DNA from: Prorocentrum cordatum
Taxonomy: Eukaryota; Sar; Dinophyceae; Prorocentrales; Prorocentraceae
Length of the DNA: 64,000 nucleotides
Direction: 5' to 3'
Assembly (NCBI GenBank): GCA_963575745.1
Contig: CAUYUJ010018871.1
Coordinates: 97,501 to 161,500 of the forward strand
Made by a program: the position numbers and the translations under genes. A model generated the notes under the pieces. That model did not search any database. It was not told the origin of the DNA and saw only the letters and a program-made list of their open reading frames with translations. Below, piece after piece: positions 25,763 to 36,092 of this stretch. The stretch's first letter is position 1, and the number at the start of each line of letters is the position of its first letter.

Positions 25763-27511
25763 TCCCAAGTGGAACAGCATCAGAGGTCAGCACCTCATCG
25801 ACGCGCAGCGGGAGAGAAGCAGGTTAAGAGATTTTGTGCAAAAATTCTCGCCCAAACCACTGCCTCTGGCGTGCGAAGAGCCCCCGCTGCCTCTGGCGTG
25901 CGAAGACTCTTCTTCATCGGAAAAAAAACGGGAGAAGTCGCGGCGGGAGACGCTGCGCTTCTGCGTGGGAATGCACCATCGGCCGCGGAATGGAGGGACG
26001 CGTGGGCGATGCTCTCTGAGACGTCTTCTCTTCGCAAGTGCGCTCGCGCGCGGCGGAAGCAGTTCTGCGTAGACGACCCGACGGAGAACAGAATTCGGAA
26101 ACGCAGGCGCAAGCAGCTCTGCGTGATGGCGGAGGTGCTCCGCGTTGAAGCCCGCGAGGTGCTTCGTAACGCCACGTCGGCATCTTTGTCCCTGGACGAG
26201 TCGAAGTACCGCAAGGTTGTTCGATATCGCGCTGACGCGCCTGCCCCTGGCGGCGGCGCCAGGGCTTCAGGCCATTGCCGCTCTGGCGTGCTCGGCATCC
26301 TCGATTGCAGGAAGAGCCGCGCAGCGGAGCTCGAGGAGGACCACGCCGCGACGGCCGCGAAGCAGCTCGGCCGTTTCCCCACGAAGTTCCGCACGCCACT
26401 GGGGCGCGGCCGAAGAAAAACATTGCCACTAGCGTGCGATGAATCGCTTAAGTCGCATGTTCTGGAGACCGTCACCAGCATTGCAGCAGACGGTGCCGCG
26501 AAGGAGCGGCGAGCAGTGTTTCTCGCTGCTCGGGAACTCTTCCCAAACCTCGTGGTAGTGATACGAGACCCTGCGCATGCCATGCGTCTCGCGAGCCCAT
26601 CCTTGCATTGCGACCACGTGTTTGGCGAGGCGCGGCGCGAGCTGTTCGATAACCGACACGCCCTGGCGCCAGACATAATGAACAGCGACAAGTGGCACAA
26701 CCTATTCGTGGCCATTCAAGAGGACAGCATCCTGCCTCTGGCGGAAGCTGGTCTCGGTCGCAAGCCCTTGGAAGCTGTTGCGCGGAATCCATCGTTCGCC
26801 AAGCAACGGTTCGATTCCACGGCGGGGCTCGTCGGGAAGATTGCGCTGATGTCGTTGCCAGTGGCGATTTTGCTTGCTCACATCGCGTCTGACAAACGCC
26901 ACGACAGCGAGCAGCGTGAGCGAGCCGCGACTTTGCTGAAAAAATTGGACACTAAGTTTTGCATGGCTGCCGGCGCGTCCGCGGATTGGGGCATTATTTG
27001 CAATTGGTTGTTGCGCTTATTCGATGTTGCCAACCACGACATCGCGGCATCGCGTCTGCAGATCGATTGCATGGTGGAGACGCTTGACGCTGTCTTCAAG
27101 GAAGGTCGTGTGTTTCAGAGCATCAGGCTGGCTGCCCCTGGCGCTGCCGCCGCCATGCAGGCTGCCGCTGGCGCCGCCGCCGCCAGCGCCGAACCGCTGC
27201 CATGCGTGGGTGCGCACGGCGGGGCGCCCGGCTTCATCGCGACCACCGTCATGTCAAATCTTCGGCGCAAGTATATTTTCGTGGCTGCTGGTAATCCAGC
27301 GTTGCACTGGGGTGAGCCTTGTGACGCACACAAGGAAGAGTTGCTCGAGAGAGTGCAGAATGCTGCGATTTTGACGAAAAATCTGCTTCTTGCTGATTTT
27401 CCTCAAAACGACCTCCGCTCGGCATTGTCCATGTTCGATCGCCGCCTCGTTCGGAAAGGGTTCGGGATCTGCCTTGTCTGGAGACGCGCAAGTCCATTCT
27501 CCGAGGCGTGA
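25761..27511 (+). pseudogene. hAT-like DDE transposase core, frameshifted
   Basis: From 25761 the frame reads DPKWNSIRGQHLIDAQRERS. It changes frame at the A8 run at 25920-25927 and then stays open to 27511. It contains SASLSLDESKYRKVVRYRAD (candidate first Asp). After that come ETVTSIAADGAAKERRAVFL and ELFPNLVVVIRDPAHAMRLA, the layout of the hAT second Asp and C/H..H segment. A helical region follows (RFDSTAGLVGKIALMSLPVA, TKFCMAAGASADWGIICNWL). The dimerisation block is in the next frame (27508 onward). This superfamily assignment is from motif spacing and general look; it could be a dinoflagellate lineage of DDE enzymes not yet named. Two frameshifts make it a pseudogene unless short introns exist. 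Confidence 0.5.
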
Positions 27512-28956
27512 GGCAGGTAGCCGCGGCGCTCGGTTGCGACGAGGTGGCGGCCGCGCAGCAGTATCAGGACGTCCTCCTATTCACGCTGCAGCAATTCTCT
27601 GCAGGCAAGACGCTATCGGAGAAGACCAACCAGGAAGCGCGGGCGCGTTTGCTGGGCGACGCCTTCTGGCATGCTGCGTGTCCGAAGCGTTTGGTCGGCG
27701 GTTCTCGCGCCCGTCGCAAGCTCATCCGTTTTTATATTTCCATTGAGGACGGCGAGTGCTCAGTCGAGCGCGATTTCGCGTTCCTTCGGAACGAGGAGGT
27801 GGAAAATCGCACGTTAAACTCAGACTTCATCGACGATTGCCTCATCGCGAAACTTCTCGGTCCGCGAACCGCCGCTGAGTTCGAGGGTTCGGCTGGTGAC
27901 ATGTCGCCCAGGGAAAAGCTCGCGTCCTTTTCTAGAAAGCGCGCCTGCCTCTGGCGGCAGCTCTACGGCGCGCGCTCTGGCCATTACAACCCCGCGGCCA
28001 CGAGCGCGGCCAGTCTGAAGAGGGCCGCTACCAGAGGCGTCCTGCGCCGCGCCGCTGTTGGCGCCCTCGCTGCTGCTCGCCTGGCCGCGCAGCGCAAGCG
28101 TGCGCGCGTTGCCAGTGCAGCGCTACATCCTGGCGCAGGCACGGATCGGAGCATCCGCTGGAGTGACGACTTGCCGAAGTTCCATGGCCGATCCGTGCGC
28201 AACATCACTGGCGTCACGCAGGTTCGGGCGGCGCCAGGCGGCGTTTTCCTCAAGCCTCCGGGCGTTGATCTCGCCGCCTCTCGGGGCGCTCGCTTGGCCC
28301 CCGAGGGTCCATCGCCGCGCAGCCAGGTGGCGGTGCTCGCTGCCTCTGGTGCGATTGGGGAGATGCGACTGCGGGGCTCCAGAGAAGTGAAGGGGACGCA
28401 CAGATGCGCGCTGGCATCTTTGGTTGTTGTCAGGGATCTCGCAATTATGCACGACTCTGCGTCGCTGGAAGCTGACGCGGACTTGGCAGTATCGTTCCTG
28501 TACATCGTGGCGCTTGGTTTGGACGTCGTCGCCAGCGTTCGACCGGCTGCTGCCAGTTACGGTCCAGGTCGTCTATTGCCCAGCCAATATCTCAGACATG
28601 CTAGGGCATGCGAGCGGGAGGCCAAACTCCGCGCTGAGGAGAGGCTGCACGCGGCGTGCCCATCCGCGCGCAGCGCATTGCTGCGAATCGCCCAAGCGCC
28701 TGGAAGCAAGATCGTCGTGGAAGCTGGCGGTGAGCCTGCCTCTGGCGGCGCTTGTTTCGGCACGCTCCTGGACGCGGTGAACTGGGCTATCTCCGCACGG
28801 AAGGTTTGGAATGAGCTGGGCCCGAAGGTTCTCAGCGTTGACGGGGCGCGCCTTGCGAGCGCGAGGCAAAGAGATGTCGCCCCCCTTTCTCCATCGCCAT
28901 CGCCATCGCAAGCTACTGTTTTCAATTCATTGTTTATGATTTTGATGTGGCCCTGA
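27508..28956 (+). pseudogene. C-terminal part of the hAT-like transposase gene
   Basis: This frame continues after a shift near 27495. Its first half contains FYISIEDGECSVERDFAFLR followed by NEEVENRTLNSDFIDDCLIA, similar in form to the hAT C-terminal dimerisation segment in which the third acidic residue is followed by ER.FS and several Arg. The remaining ~300 residues are Ala/Arg-rich with an inserted-looking CLWR and AASGA motif (27947, 28340, 28735), then a hydrophobic stretch VSFLYIVALGLDVVASVRPA. The stop is TGA at 28954-28956, after which a short GGA tract begins. The link to the core is by frame order, strand and contiguity. Confidence 0.45.
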
Positions 28957-29220
28957 GAGGAGGAGGTGGAGGAGGAGGAGGGCGCAAGCTGTCTTCTTCC
29001 GATGTTTTTTCGCGTCGTTTATTTTTTCTAATTTGATATGTTTTCGCGTGCTTCCGTAAGTTTTCGCTCCGTCCTGCGTCGTTTCCTCGTGGTGCTGTTT
29101 GAATGTCCTATCCCGTTTCATTGTTGATCGCCCATGTATCCGATTCTCGCTGACAATAGTGGAGAGCGCCACGTTTTGCAGACCGAACAGTTGCGAGCGC
29201 AAGATGCGAGAGGGGGAGAG
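28957..29220. other. No gene seen; T-rich intergenic
   Basis: A short GGAGGAGG tract followed by T-rich sequence with repeated TTTTCGCG and CGTCGTTT words. It may be the 3' UTR or terminator region of the preceding gene, which cannot be verified. Confidence 0.3.

Positions 29221-29313
<93 letters not shown>
29221..29313 (+). repeat. Poly(A), about 93 A
   Basis: Uninterrupted A run after GGGGGAGAG, ending at GCGCCAACTTTGCAAACAGA. The latter is the first block of the higher-order repeat that recurs at 29585, so this run too sits within a tandem repeat. Confidence 0.97.
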
Positions 29314-29314
<1 letters not shown>

Positions 29315-30556
29315 CGCCAACTTTGCAAACAGAAACAGTACCAGGCGACAACTCACACTCCCAACTTCTGGTTTGTGTAAGTTACAAGGACAAGGAATTC
29401 TGAAAACAAGAAAGCTGTCGGAAGAAATTTTGAAAACAAGAAAGCTTCGGGAATACATTCTGAAAACAAGACAGCTGTCATTAGAAATTCTGAAAACAAG
29501 AAAGCTGTCGGCAGAAATTCTGAAACAAGAAAGCTGTCGGAAGAAGTTCTGAAAACAAGAAAGTTGTCGCCGAAAAGCTGCGAGCGCCAATTTTGAAAAC
29601 AGAAGCAGTCCAGGCGACATCTCACCCCCCAGCTTTTGGCTTTCGCAAGTTACAAGGACAAGGAATTCCCAATTCAAGAAAGCCGTCGGATGAAATTCTG
29701 AAAACAAGAAAGATGTCGGAGGGAGTTCTGAAAACAAGAAAGCTGTCGGAAGAAATTCTGAAAACAAGAAAGCTGCCGGAATAAATCCTGGAAACAAGAA
29801 AGCTGTTGGAAGAAATTCTGAAAACACGAAAGCTGTCGGCAGAAATTCTGAAAACAAGAAAGTCATCGCCGAGTGTGGCGCTGCGGGGGGAAGGAGGAGG
29901 AAAATCAGGATATGTTGTAAACGGTAGGGCGGGGCGAGAAAAAGCTGGCCTTGCAGCGTGAGAAATCCAGAAGTTGGGACATGGAGGTGTCGGGTCAATT
30001 ACAAATCCCTGATAGCCGACAACTCGAGTGCCCAACATAAGGATTTCTCATGTTATAAGGCTAGCGGATGGCCGAACAAGCTGGCTTTATAACTTACAAA
30101 AAAAACAGATGTTGGGCAACTGAGTTGTCGGGTCTTGGCCGGGGGCGGCGTCTCCGTTCTTGCAGGCGCTGTCGGGGGAAATTCTGAAAACAAGAAAGCT
30201 GTCGGAAGAAATGCTGAAAGCATGATAGTTGCCGGAAGAACTTCTGAACACAAGAAAGCTGTCGGCAGAAATTCTGAATGCAAGAAAGATGTCGGAAAGA
30301 ATTCTGAAAACAAGAAAGCTGTCGGAAGAAATTCTGAAAACAAGAAAGCTGTCGGGAGAAATTCTGACAACAAGAGAGCTGCTGAAATAAATTTTGAGAA
30401 CAAGAAAGATGTCGACAGACATTCTGAAACAAGAAAGCTGTCGGCAGAAATACTGAAAACAAGAGAGCTGTCGGCGGAAATTCTGAAAACAAGAAAGTTG
30501 TCGCCGAGCGCGGCGCTGTGGAGGAAGAAGAGGAGGAGGACAATCAGGTCATGTTG
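29314..30556 (+). repeat. 30-bp minisatellite in a higher-order repeat
   Basis: The unit is ATTCTGAAAACAAGAAAGCT followed by GTCGGAAGAA (30 bp). Clusters lie at about 29395-29580 (6 copies), 29685-29870 (6-7) and 30170-30505 (11). They are separated by longer repeated blocks: GCGCCAA(C/T)TTTG..ACAGAA with AGTTACAAGGACAAGGAATT (29314-29398 and 29585-29670), and GTCGCCGAG(C/T)G(C/T)GGCGCTG with AATCAGG(A/T)(C/T)ATGTTGT (29862-29920 and 30492-30556). Thirty bases equal ten codons, so frames stay open (NSENKKAVGR repeats); these are artefacts. Confidence 0.9.
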
Positions 30557-30599
30557 TTATGGCCAGGGTGGGGGGAAATTCGCTAGCCTTATAACATGA

Positions 30600-30920
30600 A
30601 AACTGTCGCTCGCAACGCTTCTCTTTGCAAGACTGGCGCTCGCAATTTTTCTGTTTGCAAAATTGGGTCTCGCAATCTTTCTATTTACACAATTGGGTCT
30701 ATTCATTTTTGGCCGTTTGCCTAATCGGGTTTCGCAGATCGATTGTTTGTAACGCAGGTTGAGCTTCATGATTCGGCTGTTTGCAACATTGGCACAGCAA
30801 AATCAGTAGCTCGGGCGAGTGCAGAATTCAGACTCGCAACCCGGCTGTCGGCCACACTGGCGACTACCATTCTTTCGGCTGTCTGCAGATGTTGCAGGTG
30901 TTTCTCCGTTGCTTGTAAAA
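30600..30920 (+). repeat. Diverged ~27-30-bp tandem repeats
   Basis: Around ten degenerate units of the form TCGCAAT-TTTCT-TTTGCAA-ATTGGG occur in series, e.g. CTCGCAACGCTTCTCTTTGC, then CTCGCAATTTTTCTGTTTGC, then CTCGCAATCTTTCTATTTAC. Divergence increases to the right. Confidence 0.6.
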
Positions 30921-31266
30921 GTCGAGGACAACAAATCAGGTTTGCGCGCCTTCACCAGGCGAGGGGGCTGAGGAGGAGGCGGGGGCTGGGAGCAGGAGAG
31001 GAGGAGGATGGAGGAGGATCAGGAAAAAGGAGAAGCAACAGCAGCAGCAGCAGCAGCAGGACCAGCAGCAGCAGCAGCAGCAGGAGCAGCAGGGCAATCG
31101 CAGCTCGGGCTAAAGGCCAGCGACACAGCCACCCGCCCGAGGCGAATGCACCGCAGGTTCCCCGGTTCTGCAGGCGAGCGCAAAGATGAACTGAAGCGCT
31201 GCCTCTGGCGCGCCTGCTGCCTCTGGCGCATAAGTTTCTGCGCTGCCTCTGGCGCTTTACTCGGCG

Positions 31267-32190
31267 ATGGCGCATTGGCGCCCCATCTGCGGGCGGCGTG
31301 CTCGCGACGACGGGTCGTGCAAGACTCAGGATTGCCATCAGTTCCGCCCCATGCGCAATGGAACGCATTTAAAGGTGAAGCGGATGCGGAAATTCATCGG
31401 GTCTGTCGCGAACTGCTTCGGCGACTTCGTGCAGGGCGGTTGCGTCGCGTCGCTGCGTCACAAGCGCGACGTCAGCATGGGTATAGCGGCAGGCATGGCG
31501 CTTCGAGAACATTTTGCTGCTTCTGGCGCGTTGCGTTTGGAGGTTCTCTGCGTAGTGTTTCCTTGCTACTGGAGGCGGCCAGTCGCGCGCATCCTCAACA
31601 ATTTGCTGCGGCGCCAGGGCAAACTCCAGGTGGCCAACGCACAGGGCCGAGCAGCCTTGCACGAACGCGCGTGGCGAGAGGCCATGGTGATTCTTCAACC
31701 AGATAAGTTCTCGGTCGTATGCAATGCCAGCGAGGGCGCCGTGGACATCGCGCCGCGCCGCCAGGTGCGTGCTTTGGGCGGCGGCGCCGCTGGCATCTTT
31801 CCCCACTACCCCGCGATGAATCCGACCAAGAGGAGACTAGCGGAGGCGGAGTTCAAGATCCTTATGGAGGAATTGCGAGGTGGCCGCTTGGAGGATGCCA
31901 CGAAGAAGCTGGCGGCATCCTTTGCTGCCTCTGGCGCAAGTGCTGCCTCTGGCGCATCGCATGCCACTTGCGAGGTGCATCTGCGTTGTGCACGGTTGTG
32001 GGCGAATGCGATGCATGGGCGCACAGCGCTTTTTGCGCTGGCTTTTCAAGGCAGAGGATGTTCGACCGGTTTTATCCGAGAAGGATTAGGGTGTGCTTGC
32101 TGGCATGGGCTCTGGCGCGGAAAAGGGGGTTGCGGTTGCAGGAGATCTCCAGTACCAGGGCGCCGTCAAAGTGTGCCAGTTCATATCTGA
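31267..32190 (+). pseudogene. Unidentified gene, first part (frameshifted)
   Basis: ATG-started frame: MAHWRPICGRRARDDGSCKT, then KRMRKFIGSVANCFGDFVQG, GRAALHERAWREAMVILQPD and FPHYPAMNPTKRRLAEAEFK. The protein is mixed helical and not recognised. It contains dispersed motifs as AASGA (31520, 31922, 31940). After about 32050 the frame turns into Trp/Cys/Arg-rich artefact, and a better continuation is in the frame open from 32093 (AEKGVAVAGDLQYQGAVKVC). The gene is therefore broken, or has a short intron, at about 32050-32090. It could extend upstream, where the motif occurs three times at 31198-31255. Confidence 0.4.
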
Positions 32191-32923
32191 GGACGTCTGG
32201 CCTGCCTCTGGCGCTAAGTACGACCTGGATGATCTGGTGTGCTTCCTCTGTCTTTCTCAGAACACTGAGGAGGTGATCGGGCGTGAAGAGGCGCCACAGC
32301 CAGCACCTCCTGCTACTATAGCGGGTGACTGTGGCATCATCTCTGCACGTGCGGAGGTTCCACGTCAGAGGCTATGCGCAGAGCAGGCTGAACTCTCGAG
32401 CCCCGCTGCTGTTGCGGATTCTTCGGCTGCCCCTGGCGCCGTTTCTTATTGCGGTACTCGTCCTAGTCGTAAGCGCCCGCGTTGGCGTGCTGAAGCGTTG
32501 CGGCCACTGCTCAACTGGCACGTCGTCTGGGACAGTCGTCTTTCGAGCGCCCTGGACTTCTTGTCGCTTGTTGCGCAGGCGCAATTTGCTCGAAGTGCAC
32601 GATTCGAGCTGCGCAAAACCATGCCTCTTGTGCGGGGGTGGGGGTCCGAGTGCTGGGGCGCCGTTCGCATGCGCTTGCAGATAATGTTCATCATGGATAT
32701 GCCGCATGCAGCATTCACCGCCTCTGGCGTGGGACTGGGTGCCGTGTATCGCGCTCCCGGGGGCGCTATGGATTTGTGCGACTACCTTTCTTCGCGGCCC
32801 TTTCCGGCAGAAGTGCCACTTCTGTGCGTGGCGCTCGCGCGGCGCGCGCTCAAGTTTGCGCTGAACACGGATCACGTCGAAGCTCTTGCCGAGCACTTTC
32901 GCGAAGGAGGGCGTTTGCACCTT

Positions 32924-32958
32924 CCTGGCGTTGACAGGGTCACCCTGTCAACGCCAGG
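32924..32958. repeat. Perfect palindrome, 17-bp arms, 1-nt centre
   Basis: The arm CCTGGCGTTGACAGGGT is followed by a single C and its exact reverse complement. Total 35 bp without mismatch. Confidence 0.97.
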
Positions 32959-32964
32959 TGTCAC

Positions 32965-32997
32965 AAAGAAGCGCTCCACCCGGTGGAGCGCTTCTTT
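32965..32997. repeat. Perfect palindrome, 16-bp arms, 1-nt centre
   Basis: The arm AAAGAAGCGCTCCACC is followed by a single C and its exact reverse complement. It begins 6 bp after the preceding palindrome and is unrelated to it in sequence. Confidence 0.97.
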
Positions 32998-33133
32998 GCG
33001 ATGCGCATGCCGTGCTGACAGTTGCTGCCTCTGGCGCAAATATGTGGCTGCCTCTGGCGCCCCTTCATCCTTGCGCAGATTTCGTAGAGACCTCTCTTAT
33101 GCGTTAGCTCATGGTGAGAAGATCTCCCTGTGA

Positions 33134-33521
33134 ATGTGTATCTGCCCCACCCCATCCTCGCGCGAGCTCCCGCTTGATCCTCGCACTGCTTGCGACATCA
33201 GCCTGACCTTCTGTAGTCTGACCAGCTCCGAGGTCATCTCCATCCTCAGCGTCGCTCCCGCCCTCAGCTTTCATGGCATCATGGTCGCCCCCTGCTCCGA
33301 GGTTATCTTCGTCCTCAGCTTACCTCTACTGCGTGGTCTTAGTCAGCCACACCCTCACCCTCGCAGACTCGCCGTTGTCTATCGCAGCCTGTTCGGCTCG
33401 AGTGCGCCTCTTTTCTTGGCGGCCGCCATCGCGCGCATCGCGCGCGTTATCATAGGGGAAGCGTCGACGCAGCTCGCAAGCGGCTGCCTCTGGTGCCGAG
33501 GGTGGTTGCGATGAGGCGGCG
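33134..33521. other. Intergenic; no gene seen
   Basis: C/T-rich sequence with two imperfect copies of GCTCCGAGGT(C/T)ATCT and CCTCAGC words at 33225-33325. An open frame (126 aa) lacks motifs. It is probably the spacer before gene A. Confidence 0.3.
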
Positions 33522-33589
33522 GTGGAAGACCTGACCAGCCGTGCGCCGCGGTGGAAGAGCGAGCACCCACCAAGAGATTACGTTGGGCG

Positions 33590-34128
33590 GCCGCTCCGCA
33601 CATTGACAGGACCCCCCCCCCCCCCCCTGCTCTTCTGGAGGGGCGCGATAGGAGGGGTTTATCCGCGCATAAGGGACGGCAAGTTTCTCGGCGACCAGGT
33701 CTGGATTCCCATATCTGCGCGAGTTCCTCTGCTCGTCGAGCCAGTTGGCAAAGAGCCCAAGTTGCATGTCTATGATATCTGTCCTGGTGCCGCTGCCTCT
33801 GGCGCGACGATGCAGATGCAGCACGCCATGAGCGTGGACCGCATGCGGGCGCTGGCAAGTGAGCATCCACTCGCGGCGACGCCCCTGGTCCATCGCAGGG
33901 GGAGGGGGTGCAAGAGTGTGCGGGATAGTCGAGGCCGCGCAAACGATGGCTACCAGAGCCCGCGCATCCTGTCAGTCAGTTTGGCAGGGAGTGGGAAGGT
34001 CTTTTACATGGGCCTTACCACGAAGGGCATCCACAAGGACATGTTTGGTCTTGGTGGCAGCCGATCAGGAAAGGTACATACTGGACTGACACGCGCGTCA
34101 GGGCTGCGCGGCAGGTCTTCTTCGACGT
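33590..34128 (+). CDS. Gene family A/B, copy A: N-terminal part
   Basis: The frame encodes GGVYPRIRDGKFLGDQVWIP, RVPLLVEPVGKEPKLHVYDI and AAASGATMQMQHAMSVDRMRALASEHPLA (written here in pieces of the frame). It parallels copy B (47705-48190), which has QEWWLPPFLVPTAEAVRVAG, a Tyr, AASGA and IHRIWALAATHPMVI at the same spacing. A later block KVFYMGLTTKGIHKDMFGLG follows. Near 34100 the homologous sequence (AARQVFFDVCELEVQSVSPM) moves to another frame. A C17-type homopolymer at 33610-33627 could hide an additional shift. Function is unknown; I do not recognise any catalytic motif. Confidence 0.4.
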
Positions 34129-34717
34129 CTGCGAGCTGGAGGTGCAGAGCGTCTCCCCCATGCACGAGGGTGAGTCGTGGACAAGAGGCGATCCCAACGC
34201 TGCCTCTGGCGCGCTCGCGGGATCAGGCGGCGAGGAGCCCGCGGAGGTGGAACGCAATGCACCTACGTTCCTAGTCGGCTTGTCTTCTGAATCCGACAGC
34301 TCTTCGGAGCAGAGCCACTCCGACTCCGACAACGACAGCAGCTCTGGGAGCAAAACGGACCGCGGAGGCTCTGACAGGGAAGACGTTGCCTCTGGCGCGG
34401 GGCGTGGTGCTGCGTCTGGCGCAGTGCGTGGTGCTGCCTCTGGCGCAATGCCCGCTGCCGCCTTTTGTGTTGTTTCTCCTGTTGCCTCTGGCGCAACGCG
34501 GAACCTTAAGTTAACGCATATTAGTTTTATGGATTACCGAGGTTGGGCAAAGGAAGCAGTAGCTTGGCTGCGCAGTGGAAACCCCACGGGGAGCAGGCGA
34601 CGTCGCGTCTCCAGGCCCATCGCCCTCCTGCACGGCGAACGCCTGCCCATTCTGACCCCTTCAAATATCACCAACGGCATACAGCACTTCAGCGACAAGG
34701 TCGAGTGCCAGGACTAG
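34103..34717 (+). CDS. Gene family A/B, copy A: central acidic/Ser-rich part
   Basis: The frame starts with AARQVFFDVCELEVQSVSPM, homologous to SVFFDLVEAAQRVPDMYAVD of copy B. It passes into a Ser/Asp-rich acidic stretch (SSESDSSSEQSHSDSDNDSS) and then five AASGA-type translations of the dispersed motif at 34198-34495. It ends MDYRGWAKEAVAWLRSGNPT ... HFSDKVECQD with a stop at 34717. The C-terminal domain is in the frame open from 34543, so one more shift or an intron separates them. Confidence 0.4.
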   Translation, partial: AARQVFFDVCELEVQSVSPMHEGESWTRGDPNAASGALAGSGGEEPAEVERNAPTFLVGLSSESDSSSEQSHSDSDNDSSSGSKTDRGGSDREDVASGAGRGAASGAVRGAASGAMPAAAFCVVSPVASGATRNLKLTHISFMDYRGWAKEAVAWLRSGNPTGSRRRRVSRPIALLHGERLPILTPSNITNGIQHFSDKVECQD

Positions 34718-35448
34718 CGGTGGGGGGGCATTGCGAAAGCTTTCGGGTCGCAGAAGATGCATTGTCTGAACCTTTTTCCAGGGAGGGGTTCGGAAACGCT
34801 TCTCTCGCGGAGGGCAGGGGGGGATGTTGGCTTACTCACGCCTGGCCACACTTGAAACCTGCATATGGCGGTGTTCCGCTCGTCCAGCGCTCGCCGCGGG
34901 ATTCACCCACGTGGCAGTTGCTTCGCGTTGATTGGAACATCGCGACCGTTCCTGACTTCTTGAAGCACTTGTTCAACAAGCACGGCGGGGAGGTCAGAGC
35001 CCTCCAGGACTTCGGCTGGAAGCATCTGAGCTCTCGCGGTGTTCTTCATCCGAGACTCTGGCATCCCCAGTTCGCAAGGACCGAGGTGACGCGGAGGTTT
35101 CAGTACAATCGGAAGTCCGACGGCAGGCTCACGTGGCAAGAGGCTGCGTGGGTTTTGGACACAGATGATGGCCAGACGACGCTGCTCCGTCGGGCCCGCC
35201 TGCCTCAGCCTCCTTGGAGAGCCGCTGCCTCTGGCGCGCGGCCTCCTTGGAGACAGGAGTTCGATGTGGAGATCCGAGTTGGTCAAGTCGTCGCGCTCGC
35301 CCACTTGTTCTACATGGGCGCAGCGTTCTGCATTGCTTGTGACATGTACAAACTTTACATGGATCTGCCGATCCTTGTCCACAAGCAAAAGCCCAAGTCG
35401 AAGTACGTTTGGGACTCCGCGACCAGGAAATACATCAAAAAGGAGTGA
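34543..35448 (+). CDS. Gene family A/B, copy A: conserved C-terminal domain
   Basis: The conserved region lies at about 34900-35400: VPDFLKHLFNKHGGEVRALQ, GVLHPRLWHPQFARTEVTRR, WQEAAWVLDTDDGQTTLLRR and EIRVGQVVALAHLFYMGAAF, ending DLPILVHKQ. Copies B and B' have the same skeleton (YVKHILEKHSGEARHWGGPG, VRFWHHQYAQSEKAREYL, EMKWILDLDGGETALL, IRTGQLVTLAEMFSYGRRL, PIFATRK). This defines a domain of ~150 residues with invariant KH, W/H-Q, LD.D.G.T.LL and GQ(L/V)V.LA. The family is not one I can name. An AASGA motif insertion sits between the LD and GQ blocks in copy A. Confidence 0.5.
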   Translation: MGKGSSSLAAQWKPHGEQATSRLQAHRPPARRTPAHSDPFKYHQRHTALQRQGRVPGLAVGGHCESFRVAEDALSEPFSREGFGNASLAEGRGGCWLTHAWPHLKPAYGGVPLVQRSPRDSPTWQLLRVDWNIATVPDFLKHLFNKHGGEVRALQDFGWKHLSSRGVLHPRLWHPQFARTEVTRRFQYNRKSDGRLTWQEAAWVLDTDDGQTTLLRRARLPQPPWRAAASGARPPWRQEFDVEIRVGQVVALAHLFYMGAAFCIACDMYKLYMDLPILVHKQKPKSKYVWDSATRKYIKKE

Positions 35449-35455
35449 GCGGGAG

Positions 35456-36092
35456 TGTAGCCGCTTCCAGCTGCCTCTGGCGTTGATCCCCTTTCACACA
35501 CGAATGGTTTGCAGGCTGCCTCTGGCGCTGATATCCTGCCACGCAGCAATGGATTGCAGGCTGCCTCTGGCGCTTCCTTCCTTTGGCGCACGGTTCTCCC
35601 GACTAGGGCTCCGCACGAGGTGCTCTGGACTGCCTTGCTGGCGCGCAGCCGCGCGCGGGAAAAAGAAGGCAGGCTCATCCTCTGCTGCTGCTGCCAGCTG
35701 CTGCTGCTGCTGCTGCTCCGTCTCCCCCAGCTTCTCCTGCTGCTCCTGCTGTTGCTGCTGATCCACCTCTTCCTGACAGCAGCTGCCACTGCTGCTGCTG
35801 CTCGTGCTGCTGCTGCTCTTCCTCCGGCTCCTCCTCCCGAGGCTGCTCCTCAATGCTGCTGGGCTGCTGCTGCTGTTGCTGCTGCTGCTGCTAGTGCTGC
35901 TGCTCCTCCTCATCATCCTCTTGCTTATGTCGCTGCTGCTGCTGATGTTGCTGCTCATCCTCCGCAGCCTCCCTCTTTTGAGGCTGCCCCCCAATGCTGC
36001 TGCTTATGCTGCTGCTTGTGGCGCTGCGGCTGATGCTTCTTCTCTTCTGGCTTATCCCGCTTCTTCTCCTGCTGCTGCTGCCGCTGATCGCC
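35456..36092 (+). repeat. CTG-rich spacer following gene A
   Basis: Begins with three dispersed motifs (35468, 35514, 35561), then (CTG)n/(GCT)n interspersed with CTCCTC and TGAGGCTGC(T/C)CC(T/C)CAATGC words. The same spacer follows A' (38515-39085), and part of it precedes B (47520-47655). All frames are open as poly-Leu, poly-Cys or poly-Ala artefacts. Confidence 0.85.

Larger units (their letters stand above)
32093..33133 (+). pseudogene. Unidentified gene, second part
   Basis: Continuation in a shifted frame: LQYQGAVKVCQFISEDVWPA, KYDLDDLVCFLCLSQNTEEV, LNWHVVWDSRLSSALDFLSL, CWGAVRMRLQIMFIMDMPHA and FALNTDHVEALAEHFREGGR. No family is recognised. From about 32905 a third frame is attractive because it encodes a Cys/His motif (C-x9-C-x16-C-x2-H) exactly where two perfect palindromes lie. 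That frame closes at 33107, this one at 33133. Confidence 0.4.

Noticed and set aside
29108-29998. 296-codon minus-strand ORF with poly-Phe and FRISSDSFLVF repeats
   Set aside because: Reverse translation of poly(A) and the 30-bp minisatellite.
33381-33402. Leader-like word ATCGCAGCCTGTTCGGCTCG upstream of gene A
   Set aside because: Only 15 of 22 positions match the spliced leader; about one such hit is expected by chance in a window this size.
35494-36033. Poly-Leu/Cys or Ser/Gln ORFs over the CTG-rich spacer
   Set aside because: Trinucleotide-repeat translation on both strands, repeated in three spacers without conservation of any one frame.
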